Notes: generated by a model from the letters alone, not told the origin. Shown: positions 10,440-22,448, counted from the stretch's first letter. The stretch is 64,000 nucleotides of DNA from Anaerobiospirillum sp. NML120449 (GCF_023051105.1 NZ_JALKIL010000007.1:62001-126000), one strand, 5' to 3'. Numbers and translations: made by a program.

Positions 10440-10650
10440 TGTTATGACGAAATGATATGGGATGAAAGGGTATGGGACGGGCCTGGACAAGATGGGATGT
10501 GATGGGGTGGGACACGATGAATTAGATTAGATGAGATGTGGCTGGGATGGAGGGGATGGGACGAGCTGGGACAGGATGGTGAATAATGAATTAGATTAGA
10601 CGCGATAAGATGAGATGAGATGTGACTGGACAGGAAAGGATTGGACGTTA
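10440..10650 (-). promoter_or_regulatory. C-rich, G-poor tract, possible Rho-loading site after gdhA
   Basis: The plus strand is made of GATGGGA/GATGAGAT-like words, so the transcript running out of gdhA on the minus strand is rich in YC dinucleotides and poor in G. That is the composition of Rho utilisation sites. A phrase around GAATTAGATTAGA occurs twice (near 10519 and 10589), so the tract is also a degenerate repeat. Confidence 0.4.
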
Positions 10651-10680
10651 GAAGCCATTATGGCTGCTGGTCAGCCCCTG

Positions 10681-10722
10681 AAAAGCTAAGAGCCCAGGCT
10701 GCCGGAAAGTTTCCGGTGGCCC
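10681..10722 (-). terminator. Possible weak intrinsic terminator after gdhA
   Basis: A hairpin centred on the palindrome CCGGAAAGTTTCCGG (about 10702-10716) with flanking partly paired GGCTG/TGGCC. On the minus strand only a short AGCTTTTC follows, so it is weak. Confidence 0.4.
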
Positions 10723-10776
10723 GAGCCCTCGCTTCAATCTTTTGCTCAGCTGATCAGGTCAGCTGAATATGGCTGA

Positions 10777-12813
<2,037 letters not shown>

Positions 12814-12990
12814 CTGCCACAGACTCAGGCACAGGTGCTGCCGCAGACTCAGGCACAGGTTCTGCCGCAGACTCAGTGCACAGGCACTGCCGCAGACCCA
12901 GTGCACAGGCACTGCCGCAGACCCAGTGCACAGGCACTGCCGCAGACCCAGTGCACAGGCACTGCCGCAGAATCAGGCACAGGTGCTACA
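12814..12990. repeat. 24/25-bp tandem array upstream of tRNA-Ser
   Basis: About seven copies. The first copies are 24 bp and the later ones, starting near 12864, are 25 bp after gaining one base, with three near-identical copies at 12889, 12914 and 12939. Each unit holds GCCGCAGAC and GCACAGGCACT. It ends about 90 bp before the tRNA promoter. Confidence 0.9.
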
Positions 12991-13082
12991 TCTGACTGCC
13001 CCCTTAAACGAGACATAGTGGACGGTAAATCCCCGACAAAAGCCTGTATGCAGGCGCGGTGAACCCTTTTTACCTGTTTTTC

Positions 13083-13110
13083 TTGCATATCAGTTAAAAC
13101 CAGGTATAAT
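13083..13110 (+). promoter_or_regulatory. Promoter of tRNA-Ser
   Basis: TTGCAT and TATAAT with a 16-bp spacer, placing the start of transcription about 10 bp before the mature tRNA. Confidence 0.85.
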
Positions 13111-13127
13111 GTGCGCAAAACCGATGC

Positions 13128-13217
13128 GGATGGATGGCAGAGCGGTTGAATGCAACGGTCTTGAAAACCGTCGAGGATTTGCGTCCTCCGTGAGTTCGAA
13201 TCTCACTCCATCCGCCA
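13128..13217 (+). tRNA. tRNA-Ser(TGA)
   Basis: 90 nt including an encoded CCA. The acceptor arms GGATGGA and TCCATCC pair. The anticodon loop CTTGAAA carries TGA. A long variable arm (GAGGATTTGCGTCCTC) marks a class II serine tRNA. The T-arm GTGAGTTCGAATCTCAC is regular. It reads UCN serine codons. It has its own promoter and terminator. Confidence 0.98.
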
Positions 13218-13226
13218 TCAGGATTC

Positions 13227-13252
13227 AAAAGGCTCAGGCCTTTTATTTTTTG
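13227..13252 (+). terminator. Terminator of tRNA-Ser
   Basis: AAAAGGC and GCCTTTT pair across a 4-nt loop and are followed by ATTTTTT. Confidence 0.85.
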
Positions 13253-13311
13253 CCCGCCTCATAGATACATAAAAGCAAAAAATGAAATCCCAAAAATCAG
13301 CAATAATCAAC

Positions 13312-13350
13312 AAAAAAACCCTCCGATCTGTACAGAAAGGAGGGTTTTTT
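13312..13350 (-). terminator. Terminator after rbfA (bidirectional)
   Basis: AAAAAACCCTCC and GGAGGGTTTTTT flank a 14-nt loop. A-runs and T-runs on both sides let it work in both directions. On the minus strand it ends the transcript of rbfA about 100 bp past its stop. Confidence 0.9.
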
Positions 13351-13453
13351 CATTGAAATGCAGCAAAAAATCCAGGTTTAAGAACTTTTTCTCAGTAGCT
13401 GGAAATTTCTTTAAACTTGCTATGACAGCTGAGTTTTGCTCTCTTCAAAAGAT

Positions 13454-13927
13454 TTATAAAGTGTCTTTGTCAGAGTTGCCGTCATCAGCCCTGTTGCTGT
13501 TGCTGTCATCATCCTGATCATTGTCATAATCAGGATCGTCGTAGTCCTCATCTACCCTGAGGCCTGGCTCATCTGAATCACCAAGCCCCCTGGCAATAAG
13601 GGCATCGATACGCATGCTTTCCTTAATCAGGGTATCAAAGCTGAAAGTGATTTTAGGCATGTAGCGCATCTTCAGGCGGGAGGCCATGGTAGAGCGGATA
13701 TAGCCCCTGGCCTTATCGAGCACCTGCATGGCCTCGCTGACCTTGTCCTCACTGTCATCAATGAAGGATACGAAAATGGTTGCATTACGCAGATCAGGGG
13801 CAACACGGACCTCAGTCACTGTGGCCATCTGAATGCGCGGATCCTTAATTTCAGTTGCAAGAATGCGTGAAGCCTCACGTAATAACGAAGAGGCAATACG
13901 CTCATTGCGTCCATAACTTTTTGCCAT
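13454..13927 (-). CDS. rbfA: Ribosome-binding factor A with acidic tail
   Basis: Binds the 30S subunit and helps mature the 5' end of 16S rRNA. 157 residues from the ATG at 13927, which has GGAGAAAAG upstream. The frame opens seven codons earlier without a better site. Seen: R-ASSLLREASRILATEIKD, the KH-like core with a kinked AVxV-type segment VTEVRVAPDLRNATIFVS, and SRLKMRYMPKITFSFD. The last 38 or so residues are Asp/Asn-rich and absent from most family members. It lies downstream of infB in the usual order but after a 637-bp gap. Confidence 0.95.
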   Translation of the reverse strand: MAKSYGRNERIASSLLREASRILATEIKDPRIQMATVTEVRVAPDLRNATIFVSFIDDSEDKVSEAMQVLDKARGYIRSTMASRLKMRYMPKITFSFDTLIKESMRIDALIARGLGDSDEPGLRVDEDYDDPDYDNDQDDDSNSNRADDGNSDKDTL

Positions 13928-14564
13928 AAGCTTTTCTCCACGACCCACGTAGTCCTACGTTGGTGTATTAGTGGTTACGGGCCTGTTTCCGGTCATTTCA
14001 CGCTGTTAAACCAGCAATTAGCCGCAAGGCTCATGCACTTGAGCATTGCCAGCCTGTGGCTGGCCCTGCTGCTTACATGCTCTGCAGTACTCAGGACAGC
14101 CCCTGGGTTGGGCTTAGCCTGATGCTCAGCTGCATGTTGAGCCACTGCATGATGTATGCTGCTAAGTAGCATGCAGGTCAGCTGCAGCAGCAGAATTGCA
14201 GGATGCTAAGCTGCAGGTGCAGGCTTGCAGGATGCACAGCAGCATAATACGGGCTGAGGCGGTGTACGTGCCTGCCCTGAGCTTTATGACCCTTATCAGG
14301 CATCACGGCCGTCAGGCACAGCTGGTGCGTCTGCTCTGCGTGCAGAGGGGCCGGAAATACAAAAAAAGCCTCATCCTTATCTAAAGCATGAAGCCTTTTT
14401 CATGAAAGGGGCTGACTGCACCTGCTGCCCTGCCAACTCATTAAGCCATATGGGTATGAGTTTTTGGGCGGAGGCACAGCAGCCCCACGTGCTCCATCTG
14501 GCGGCAGTGACTGCAGCACATTGCGCTGCAGTACTATGCTGCCTCAGGGGCTGGTAAAGCGTAA
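13928..14564. other. infB-rbfA intergenic region
   Basis: No gene. 14040-14230 is rich in GCAG/TGCA words. An imperfect hairpin with A- and T-runs at 14361-14400 may be a decayed terminator for infB. In most gammaproteobacteria these two genes are nearly adjacent. Confidence 0.4.
14361..14400 (-). terminator. Imperfect terminator-like hairpin after infB
   Basis: AAAAAGCCTCAT pairs imperfectly with ATGAAGCCTTTTT (one bulge, one mismatch), about 165 bp beyond the infB stop on the minus strand. Confidence 0.35.
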
Positions 14565-17138
14565 CTACAGAGTACGCTTGACCTCGACGTTCTCGAACAC
14601 TTCGATCTGGTCTCCAACGCGTACGTCCTGGTAGTTCTTAACGCAGATACCGCACTCGTTGCCGTTCTTGACCTCGCTGACGTCATCCTTGAAGCGACGC
14701 AGGGAATCGAGCTCGCCTTCGTAGATAACAACATTGTCACGCAGCACGCGGATTGGAGCGGAACGCTTGACCACGCCTTCGGTAACCATACAGCCAGCGA
14801 TGAAGCCGAACTTTGGATGACGGAATACTTCACGCACATCAGCAAGACCGATAATGCGCTGCTGAACCTCAGCCTTGAGCATACCTGACATGGCGCTCTT
14901 AACGTCATCGATGAGGTCGTAAATAACACTGTAGTAGTGCAGGTCAACACCCTCAGTCTCAATTACGCGGCGGGCTGGAGCATCAGCACGGACGTTGAAG
15001 CCCACGATAATTGCGGAGGATGCGGTAGCCAGAGTGGCGTCAGTTTCGGTAATACCACCAACACCTGAGCCGATGATATTAACCTTAACCTCATCAGTAG
15101 CCAGCTTGTTAAGAGCATCAGAGATAGCCTCAACAGAGCCCTGAGTATCGGCCTTAAGAACAACATTGAGCTCGGAAGCCTGGTTGTCCTTGAACATGTT
15201 CTCAAGTTTGGCCTTCTGCTGCTTGGCAATCTTGAGTTCACGGAACTTGCCCTGACGGAACAGAGCAACTTCACGGGCCTTCTTTTCGTCACGTACTACG
15301 GTAACTTCGTCACCGGCATCAGGAACACCGGACAGACCGAAGATCTCAACAGGTACGGATGGACCGGCGTCGTCCAGGTTCTGACCCTTTTCATTACGTA
15401 AGGAACGTACACGGCCATACTCAAGACCACACAGAACCACGTCACCCTTGTGCAGAGTACCCTCACGTACCAGTACGGAGGCAACAGGACCACGGCCCTT
15501 ATCAAGACGGGACTCGATAACAACACCAGAAGCCAGGCCTTCAGCTACGGCAGTCAGCTCAAGAACCTCAGACTGTAACAGAATGGCTTCTAATAACTCA
15601 TCAACGCCCTGACCAGTCTTGGCGGATACCTCAACGAACTGCACCTCGCCACCCATGGACTCAGGGATAACGCCATGCTGAATAAGCTCGTTGGTAACGC
15701 GCATAGGCTCGGCACCTGGCTTATCAATCTTGTTAATAGCCACGATTAAAGGAACCTTGGCGGCGTTGGCGTGCTGGATAGCTTCCAGAGTCTGAGGCAT
15801 TACGCCGTCGTCAGCAGCTACTACCAGAACTACGATGTCGGTTACCTGAGCACCACGGGCACGCATTGCGGTAAAGGCGGCGTGACCTGGGGTATCAAGG
15901 AAGGTAATACCTGAACCACGGGTATCAACGTGGTAAGCACCAATACGCTGGGTAATACCACCGGCTTCACCGGCAGCTACCTTGGACTTGCGGATGAAGT
16001 CCAGCAGAGAGGTCTTACCATGGTCAACGTGACCCATGATGGTAACAACAGGAGCACGAGGCTGAGCCTTGGCGTCAACCTGACGATCGGCGAGCAGGGA
16101 CTCCTCAAGCTCGTTCTCCTTACGCAGAACAGCCTTGTGGCCCATTTCCTCAACAACGATCTGAGCGGTACCCTGATCAATAACCTGGTTGATGGTTACC
16201 ATTTCGCCCAGCTTCATCAGGCACTTGATAACCTCGGCGCTCTTAACGGCCATCTTCTGAGCCAGCTCGGCAACAGTAATGGTCTCGCCCAGAATAACTT
16301 CACGTGATACAGGTGCAACTGGACGGTTGAAGCCGTGCTGCTGCTGGTTAGCCTTGGCAGCGCCGCTTACAGAACGCTGATTGCGGGTCTGTACCTTCTT
16401 GCCTGTACGGCCACCACGGCCTGCAAATCCGGAAGTGTCGCTGTCTTCGCGCTTCTTGGTAACAGTCTTGCCGCCAGTGCGGTCACTGGTACGGTGACGG
16501 CCACGGTTCTCTTCTTCACGCTCCTGACGGGCCTCAGCCTCACGAACGTAAACAGAAGCGGTGCTTAAGCCGTCAGACTCATTAATACGACGACGCTCTT
16601 CTTCTTCAGCAGCCCAGCGCTCTTCATTTTCCTCAGCAAGGCGACGGGCCTCTTCGGCCTGACGTGCAGTCTCAAGCTCAAGCTTGCGGGCCTGCTCTTC
16701 TTCCTGAGCACGCTTTAACTTGGCAGTCTCAGCGTCTTCCTCTACGCGGTTCTTGTCCTGAGCCTTTTCAGCATTGGCAGCTGCTGCAGCCTGAGCAGCA
16801 GCTTTGGCTTTGGCCTCGGCCTCAGCGCGGGCAGCAGCATCAGCAGCGGCCTTGGCCTTTGCCTCTTCCCTGGCCTTGGCTTCAGCTTCAGCCCTGGCTT
16901 TGGCCTCGGCTTCAGCTGCGGCCTTGGCCTTTGCTGCGGCCTCTGCCTCAAGACGCTCTTTCTCTTCCTGCTCCTTGCGCAGCTGCTCAGCATCGAAATT
17001 CAGTTTTTTCTTGTGAACAACCTGTACAACCTTACGCTTGCCGGTGGAATCCTGCACCTTAACAGTTGAGTGGGCAGAACGATTTAAAGACATGCGCTTA
17101 GGAGACTTTTCCTCAGTGGTTTTGGTCTCATCTACCAT
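14565..17138 (-). CDS. infB: Translation initiation factor IF-2
   Basis: GTPase that brings fMet-tRNA to the 30S subunit. 857 residues, similar to the 890 of E. coli. Seen: an N-terminal IF2_N-like segment, a long Ala/Glu/Lys/Arg charged helix (about 50-190), a second IF2_N segment before the G domain, G1 GHVDHGKT (about 369-376), G3 DTPGHAAF, G4 NKID, and C-terminal barrel domains ending in [11 protein letters not shown]. The ATG at 17138 has AAGGGG upstream and sits only 15 bp after nusA, so the two are co-transcribed. Confidence 0.98.
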   Translation of the reverse strand: MVDETKTTEEKSPKRMSLNRSAHSTVKVQDSTGKRKVVQVVHKKKLNFDAEQLRKEQEEKERLEAEAAAKAKAAAEAEAKARAEAEAKAREEAKAKAAADAAARAEAEAKAKAAAQAAAAANAEKAQDKNRVEEDAETAKLKRAQEEEQARKLELETARQAEEARRLAEENEERWAAEEEERRRINESDGLSTASVYVREAEARQEREEENRGRHRTSDRTGGKTVTKKREDSDTSGFAGRGGRTGKKVQTRNQRSVSGAAKANQQQHGFNRPVAPVSREVILGETITVAELAQKMAVKSAEVIKCLMKLGEMVTINQVIDQGTAQIVVEEMGHKAVLRKENELEESLLADRQVDAKAQPRAPVVTIMGHVDHGKTSLLDFIRKSKVAAGEAGGITQRIGAYHVDTRGSGITFLDTPGHAAFTAMRARGAQVTDIVVLVVAADDGVMPQTLEAIQHANAAKVPLIVAINKIDKPGAEPMRVTNELIQHGVIPESMGGEVQFVEVSAKTGQGVDELLEAILLQSEVLELTAVAEGLASGVVIESRLDKGRGPVASVLVREGTLHKGDVVLCGLEYGRVRSLRNEKGQNLDDAGPSVPVEIFGLSGVPDAGDEVTVVRDEKKAREVALFRQGKFRELKIAKQQKAKLENMFKDNQASELNVVLKADTQGSVEAISDALNKLATDEVKVNIIGSGVGGITETDATLATASSAIIVGFNVRADAPARRVIETEGVDLHYYSVIYDLIDDVKSAMSGMLKAEVQQRIIGLADVREVFRHPKFGFIAGCMVTEGVVKRSAPIRVLRDNVVIYEGELDSLRRFKDDVSEVKNGNECGICVKNYQDVRVGDQIEVFENVEVKRTL

Positions 17139-17153
17139 ATGTTACTTTCCCCT

Positions 17154-18680
17154 TTACTGTTGAGCTGCATCGGTCTGAGGCTCTTCCTGAGACTCACCGT
17201 CGGTGCTCTCATCCTTAAACCAGGTAAGATTGCGGGCGTTCATGATGATATCGCCGGCACGCTGCTCATCGATACCCAGATCGAGAAGGTCATCGATGGC
17301 CTGCTCAGCCAGATCTTCCATGGTCTTAATACCCTTGCCAACCAGAGCAATGGCCAGCTCGGTATCAATACCTGGAACCTTGATTAATTCGTCTGCACCC
17401 TGTCTCTTGAGCTCGTCCTCATGAGCGGCAATTGCCTTACGGGCGTTATCCTGCAGAGCCTTGACCAGCTCCTCGTCAAGTCCCTCAATCTCAAGGAACT
17501 CTTCAGCTGGAACGTATGCAACTTCCTCAAGAGTGTGGAAGCCGGCATCGGCCAGAACCTGAGCGAACTCCTCGTCAATGTCGAGATTCTCAACAAAGAA
17601 CTTGACGATCTGAGCAGCTTCCTCAGCAAGCTCGCGATCCATGTCGCTCTCAGCCTTAACCTGAAGATTCCAGCCCAGAACCTGGGAGGCCAGACGTACA
17701 TTCTGACCATTACGGCCAATGGCCAGAGCCAGATTGTCGTCAGCAACAGCCAGATCAATGCTGTGGCTTTCATCGTTAATAACGATACGGGAAACCTCAG
17801 CCGGCTCCATGGCATTGGTAACGTACTGGGCGAGGTTTTCATCCCACAGAACGATATCAATGCGCTCACCGGAAAGCTCATTAGAAACGGCCATTACACG
17901 GGCACCGCGCATACCGATACAAGCACCGCGTGGATCAATGCGCTTGTCCTTGGAGCGTACGGAAATCTTGGCACGTGAGCCTGGGTCACGGGCGACGCCC
18001 ATGATCTCAATGACGTCCTGACCAATCTCAGGAACCTCAATACGGAACAGCTCAGCAAGGAACTCAGGAGCAGTACGTGAACATACCAGCTGTGGACCCT
18101 TGCCCTCAGGCTTGATGTCAATTAACAGAACGCGGATACGATCGCCACGGCCAAAGGTCTCGTGAGGGATCATCTGATCACGGCGCAGAATACCGTCAGC
18201 ACCATTACCCAGATCAAGAATCATGAACTCACGGCCAGGACGCTTTACAGTAGCGTTTACAACGTGACCAAGGCGATCGCGCTGCTCGGCAATAAGCTGC
18301 TCACGCTCGGCATTCTTAACTTTCTGGGAAAGAACCTGCTTGGCAGTCTGAATGGTGATACGGTCAAAAGTTACTGAAGGGATTTCATCCTCAACGATGT
18401 CACCCTCAGCAATGTTTGGATATTCTTCACGGGCGGCAGCCAGGGAGATTTCCTGAGCAGGGTTGGCCAGCGGACCGTCGGTGTCCACTACTACCCAGCG
18501 ACGGAAGGTGGTGTAATTGCCTTCCTTATGGTCAATCTCAACGCGTACATCAATATCTACTGTGTACTTCTTCTTGGTGGCTGTTGCCAAAGCAGTTTCC
18601 AAAGCCTCGTAAATCTTCTCCTTTGGAATTGCTCTCTCATTGGAGAGCGCCTCGGCTATCGCAATGATTTCCTTACCCAT
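17154..18680 (-). CDS. nusA: Transcription termination/antitermination factor NusA
   Basis: Binds RNA polymerase and modulates pausing, termination and antitermination. 508 residues, close to the usual 495. Seen in order: the N-terminal polymerase-binding domain, an S1 domain (about 130-200), two KH domains carrying GACIGMRGARV and IGRNGQNVRLASQ, and two acidic helix-hairpin-helix repeats at the C-terminus, as in gammaproteobacteria. Lies between rimP (37 bp) and infB (15 bp) in one operon. In E. coli NusA represses this operon; whether the RNA unit upstream of rimP takes part here is inference. Confidence 0.98.
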   Translation of the reverse strand: MGKEIIAIAEALSNERAIPKEKIYEALETALATATKKKYTVDIDVRVEIDHKEGNYTTFRRWVVVDTDGPLANPAQEISLAAAREEYPNIAEGDIVEDEIPSVTFDRITIQTAKQVLSQKVKNAEREQLIAEQRDRLGHVVNATVKRPGREFMILDLGNGADGILRRDQMIPHETFGRGDRIRVLLIDIKPEGKGPQLVCSRTAPEFLAELFRIEVPEIGQDVIEIMGVARDPGSRAKISVRSKDKRIDPRGACIGMRGARVMAVSNELSGERIDIVLWDENLAQYVTNAMEPAEVSRIVINDESHSIDLAVADDNLALAIGRNGQNVRLASQVLGWNLQVKAESDMDRELAEEAAQIVKFFVENLDIDEEFAQVLADAGFHTLEEVAYVPAEEFLEIEGLDEELVKALQDNARKAIAAHEDELKRQGADELIKVPGIDTELAIALVGKGIKTMEDLAEQAIDDLLDLGIDEQRAGDIIMNARNLTWFKDESTDGESQEEPQTDAAQQ

Positions 18681-18717
18681 CTGGTATAACCTCTTTGATG
18701 ATGCCTTAGCATCTCTC

Positions 18718-19197
18718 CTAAATTAATGCTGAAAAATCCGGGACAATACGTGCCACTGAAACATTCTCAAAAGCGATTACAAACTCGCTGCTGGCATTCT
18801 TGTCCATGACGGTAAAGCTTCCGTCCTCGGCAACACTTAACAGTTTGCCCTCAATCTTTCTGCGCCCTTCGGAGGCAATCTTTAAAGAAACTGTGACCTC
18901 CTGACCTGTACTGGCAGCCAGCTGCTCTCTGGTAAAAAGAATGCGATCCATTCCAGGTGACGAAACTTCCAGAATATAGGCCGGATCAATTAAATCAGCT
19001 GTGTCCAGCAGGGGTGACAGCGTGTTGGTGATTTCACCACAGGCATCGGCATCTACACCGTCTTTGCCTTCTACAAAAATCTGCAAATGTGCGGTATTTC
19101 TACCGGCACGATAACGTAGTCCCCACAGCTCCATGCCATATGATTGGACTATTGGCTCGATGAGCTCCTGAAGCTTCTGCTCTAAACTTCCAGCCAT
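18718..19197 (-). CDS. rimP: Ribosome maturation factor RimP
   Basis: Needed for late 30S assembly. 159 residues, usual length about 150. Seen: LEQKLQELIEPIVQSYGMELWG at the N-terminus, the central VEGKDGVDADACGEI segment, the family signature LEVSSPGMDR, and the C-terminal Sm-like domain. The ATG at 19197 has AGAGG upstream. First gene of the rimP-nusA-infB operon. No metY tRNA gene precedes it, unlike in E. coli. Confidence 0.96.
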   Translation of the reverse strand: MAGSLEQKLQELIEPIVQSYGMELWGLRYRAGRNTAHLQIFVEGKDGVDADACGEITNTLSPLLDTADLIDPAYILEVSSPGMDRILFTREQLAASTGQEVTVSLKIASEGRRKIEGKLLSVAEDGSFTVMDKNASSEFVIAFENVSVARIVPDFSALI

Positions 19198-19529
19198 TAA
19201 TACCTCTTAAAAAACAGGGTCTGCGCCGAAATCTACCGCTGTCCTTTATCACTGAGACACAGTTTCCGACTTACCCTCACTGCAGGGCTGAAAACGTCGC
19301 AGCCTCTGCTCCCGTCCCGGCATTCAGCCGGATGCAATCCGTACCTAACCGGAAATCTTTCCATGACAAGGCAAATGCTCACCCTTGTCCGATCCACTGC
19401 TTGAGCCTGCGCGGCTTTAAAACAGACAGCACTGTTACAGGCATAAAGAACACTGTGCCGGTAAAGTGCATGAAGTCTGAAATTAAGGAAGAAAAGATGT
19501 GCCTGAAAGACTGCTGAGTGGATTTTTGG
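19198..19529 (-). other. rimP leader region
   Basis: No gene and no clear promoter found between the terminator at 19535 and rimP. If no promoter exists here, the operon must be read from the promoter at 19793-19821 through that terminator. Confidence 0.4.
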
Positions 19530-19559
19530 AAATAAAAAAGCCCCGATACTGGGGCTTCT
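19530..19559 (-). terminator. Terminator of the structured RNA
   Basis: On the minus strand AAGCCCC and GGGGCTT flank AGTATC and are followed by six or more T. It lies about 340 bp before the rimP start codon. Confidence 0.88.
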
Positions 19560-19787
19560 TTTAAAAGTTGCACCTGATTTGCAGGGCAACTTTAATGTCT
19601 CTGACGCCTGCGGTCTTGCAGCTGGTCAGAAAACAGGAAATCTGCCTGCACGCCATCGGGCGATGACGTAGTGGCAATGACTTACGGGATGAATCACAGA
19701 CAGTCCCGTACAGCGGGTCATTTGAGCCACCATCCTCCGAACTGAAGCCTGTACAGAACACAGGAAATGATATGCAGTCCAAAGTGG
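19530..19787 (-). ncRNA. Candidate structured RNA upstream of rimP
   Basis: A minus-strand transcription unit of about 255 nt bounded by a promoter and a terminator. Reading 5' to 3' I find consecutive helices: TTGAGCCAC with GTGGCTCAA enclosing CCTGT/ACAGG; ATGAC with GTCAT enclosing TACGGGA/TCCCGTA; TGCC/GGCA enclosing CGTCAT/ATGGCG; TCTGAC/GTCAGA; AAAGTTGC with GCAACTTT enclosing CCTG/CAGG; then the terminator stem. No open frame of note. It does not match tmRNA, RNase P RNA, SRP RNA, 6S RNA or a riboswitch I know. It could be an independent small RNA or an attenuating leader of the rimP-nusA-infB operon. Confidence 0.6.
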
Positions 19788-19792
19788 CTCAA

Positions 19793-19821
19793 TTTATACC
19801 ATTTAAGGGGCTCAAATGCAA
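19793..19821 (-). promoter_or_regulatory. Promoter of the structured RNA / rimP operon
   Basis: On the minus strand TTGCAT and TATAAA are separated by exactly 17 bp (hexamers at 19816-19821 and 19793-19798). Expected start near 19786. Confidence 0.75.
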
Positions 19822-20296
19822 GCAAAATCCCTGAAAATCACCGATCTCAGGCCCCTGAAAATGCTGCCCTGCCCCCCATAACAGCACATAAGTTGTTACA
19901 ACTGCCCATGGCACTCATCAACAGTAAGTGCCCTCCGACCTGTTTAAGCGCAACAAAGGCAGGCTTGAGCAGCCTGCAAATAAGGCATACATGCGATTTC
20001 AGCCAGACGGTCCAGACAGCATCCCGTCCACCAGCAATTGCATCATCACCTCAGGTGTCCCCAACTTATGCTTTATGTTGTCAGGCTGAACAGTTACTGA
20101 TGTTCATATACTCAATGGTCTCTGTGCTATGCTTGAAATGCCACTGTCAGGGAATAACATGTATGCCCGGACCTGCTCTTCACTGCCAGGTACCATGCAA
20201 GGCAATTTCAAAAAATACGCTGCGCATAAGCAAGTCACCTTGTAAGTAATGCCATGGGCCCGGCTTTGTCTACATAAAGCTTAAGCTGCATACATG
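19822..20296. other. Intergenic region before the LysR gene
   Basis: No gene recognised. Plus-strand open frames through this stretch lack ribosome binding sites and recognisable products. Confidence 0.35.
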
Positions 20297-20392
20297 CGGG
20301 TTAAGGTGTATGCATACAGGTAAAATTGCATGCAGGTTAAGGTGCATGCAGGTTAATGTGAATGAATGAATGAATGCATGCATGCATGCTGA
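20297..20392. repeat. Degenerate and simple repeats upstream of the LysR gene
   Basis: Imperfect copies of GCATGCAGGTTAAGGT-like units are followed by four copies of GAAT and then about four of GCAT. It sits about 100 bp before the LysR start codon. Confidence 0.75.
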
Positions 20393-20498
20393 TTAGGCTG
20401 TATGTTATGAGGCCGCGATAATGGCAGCGGGGCCACAAAACGCCATGATTACAACAGCCTGACCTGTCTAAACAGGACTGTTTCAGAGGGACAGAACT

Positions 20499-21410
20499 AT
20501 GCCAGACTTCAGACTAAAAGTATTCTATTCTGCAGCCAGGAATCTGTCCTTTACCAAGGCAGCCCAGGATCTGTTTATCAGCCAGCCGGCAGTAACCCGC
20601 CATATCAAGAATCTTGAAGATCAGTACCAGGCCCTGCTTTTTGAACGCCAGGGCAACAAGATTGCTCTTACCGAGGCCGGCGAGCTGCTGCTTCACCATA
20701 CCGATCGCATTTTGCAGGAGTACCACGCTCTTAACTATGAAATGCATCTGCTGCATAACGATCATGTGGGACAGCTGCGCATGGGCGCCAGCACCACCAT
20801 TGCCCAGTATGTTCTGCCGCCCTACCTGGCCCGCTTTATTGAGGACTTCCCTCACGCAGATATTTCCATGCTCAATGGCAACTCACGATTTATCGAGCGT
20901 TCCCTTGATGAAAGAACCATTGATCTGGGCCTTATAGAGGGCATCGCCCGCATGCCTACTTTCACCTATACTCCATTTATGGAAGATGAGCTGACCATAC
21001 TTACTGCAGCCAAAAACAAAATCGGTCTCAATGGTCGGCTGACCATTGAAGAGTTCATGACCCTGCCTCTGGTGCTGCGTGAACATGGTTCAGGTACCCT
21101 TGATGCTATTGAGCATGCCCTTGTAAGTCGCGGCATCAAGCTCAGGGACCTCAACATCAAGATTTACCTTGGCAATACCGAGGCCATCAAACTGTTTACC
21201 CAGAACTCGGAAAACCTCTGTATTCTCTCGCGCTATGCTGTTGCCCGCGAGGTCCAGCAGGGACTGCTGCGCCCTCTTACTGTAGAGGACATCAAGTTCA
21301 CCCGCTCCCTGTGTTTTGTACAGTCCCCTGGCCCCCAGATGGCTATGACCATACGCTTTATCGATTACGTAAAAAAGCTCGCCCAGCAGGCATCCCCGCT
21401 CACATTCTAA
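20499..21410 (+). CDS. LysR-family regulator, YeiE-like
   Basis: DNA-binding regulator of 303 residues. Seen: N-terminal winged helix with FYSAARNLSFTKAAQDLF and ISQPAVTRHIKNLEDQYQ, then a periplasmic-binding-protein-like effector domain. The next gene is a YeiH-family protein; in enterobacteria the regulator YeiE lies beside yeiH. Here both genes point the same way instead of diverging. The ATG has AGAGGGAC upstream. A palindrome before yeiH (22449-22465) is a possible target. The effector is unknown. YeiE has been linked to sulfite in other bacteria, which is only a lead here. Confidence 0.85.
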   Translation: MPDFRLKVFYSAARNLSFTKAAQDLFISQPAVTRHIKNLEDQYQALLFERQGNKIALTEAGELLLHHTDRILQEYHALNYEMHLLHNDHVGQLRMGASTTIAQYVLPPYLARFIEDFPHADISMLNGNSRFIERSLDERTIDLGLIEGIARMPTFTYTPFMEDELTILTAAKNKIGLNGRLTIEEFMTLPLVLREHGSGTLDAIEHALVSRGIKLRDLNIKIYLGNTEAIKLFTQNSENLCILSRYAVAREVQQGLLRPLTVEDIKFTRSLCFVQSPGPQMAMTIRFIDYVKKLAQQASPLTF

Positions 21411-22448
21411 AGTTCCTGCCACTTCGAGCTTCCCTGTCCAGTCCCCATCCCCACCGTAAAAATCTGCTGCCACACAAAGCAGCGCAGCACAGGCGCTGCA
21501 GCACACTGCAGCAGTGCAGCTGCGCTTCTGCGCCGCTGCGGTGCTCTGCAGCATTGCCAGCCTGTCCACTGCAGCAATATGCGACCATGTCAGCCTGTCT
21601 GCTGAGGCCTGCAGCACTGCCAGTCTGTCCACTCAGACAAAGAAGTGCAGATATCCACTGTCACTGATAACCTCAGTTTATGGACACTCATATCCACAGA
21701 GGGCCCAAGGGCCTCAGCCATGCCCTGGACCGTGACGCCGCATTTATGGGCCTGTTTTGATCTTTGCGCACGGCGTGCTTGCCGAGGCCTCGATGGGCTG
21801 GGCTGGACAATACCTGGAATGACAGGAGTTGCTCTGCAATCAAGTGGAGTATGTCACCTCTGCGTAACAGGTATAACTTATGGCACAGAGGCCCAGGATA
21901 TTAGCTCCGCAAACGTATGCGCACTGTTATTCCTTACAGCTAAGGCTAATGCCGGTGTATGGCTGCGCAACAATACAGATTAAATTATCAGTACTCGCAA
22001 ATATTTCAATTTTTCCCTACAGCTGCGGGCTTTTGTTTGACTGGCATTTGCTCAGTCCTGATTTTACTGCCTGAATATTCACCCGGTTATACCTTGTGAC
22101 CCTGTAACCGTAAACGCTTGCGATGCACGCATTCATGATAACCATAGTGAGGGGAAACAAATTACAGTACCTCGCAAAATCATGGCAAATTTCACATCAG
22201 TAAATTTCTAATCAAATCAGCTCCCCCAAAACATTCTTTTCCCGCACCTTGCCATGGCCTTCAAGTAAAAATGCTGTAAAAACGGGCTGTTTTTAAATAC
22301 ATTGTATTATTCCCCAGGAAAAATTTGACAGTAAAACCATTCCTTATATGCGGACAATTTTATCTTTTGTGTTCGTTTGATTATATACCCAAATCCTTAT
22401 TTTTATGGGCTTTCATCCAATTACTCTTATGCCTGGCTCTTAAGCCGT
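21411..22448. other. LysR-yeiH intergenic region
   Basis: About 1.2 kb without a recognisable gene. 21470-21640 is CAG/CTGC-rich (GCAGCAC-like words). 22100-22450 is AT-rich and probably regulatory for yeiH. Confidence 0.4.

Noticed and set aside
19561..19787. Known RNA genes (tmRNA, RNase P RNA, SRP RNA) for the structured RNA
   Set aside because: None of their conserved sequence blocks is present: no RNase P GAGGAAAGTCC-like core, no SRP RNA tetraloop region, no tRNA-like end.
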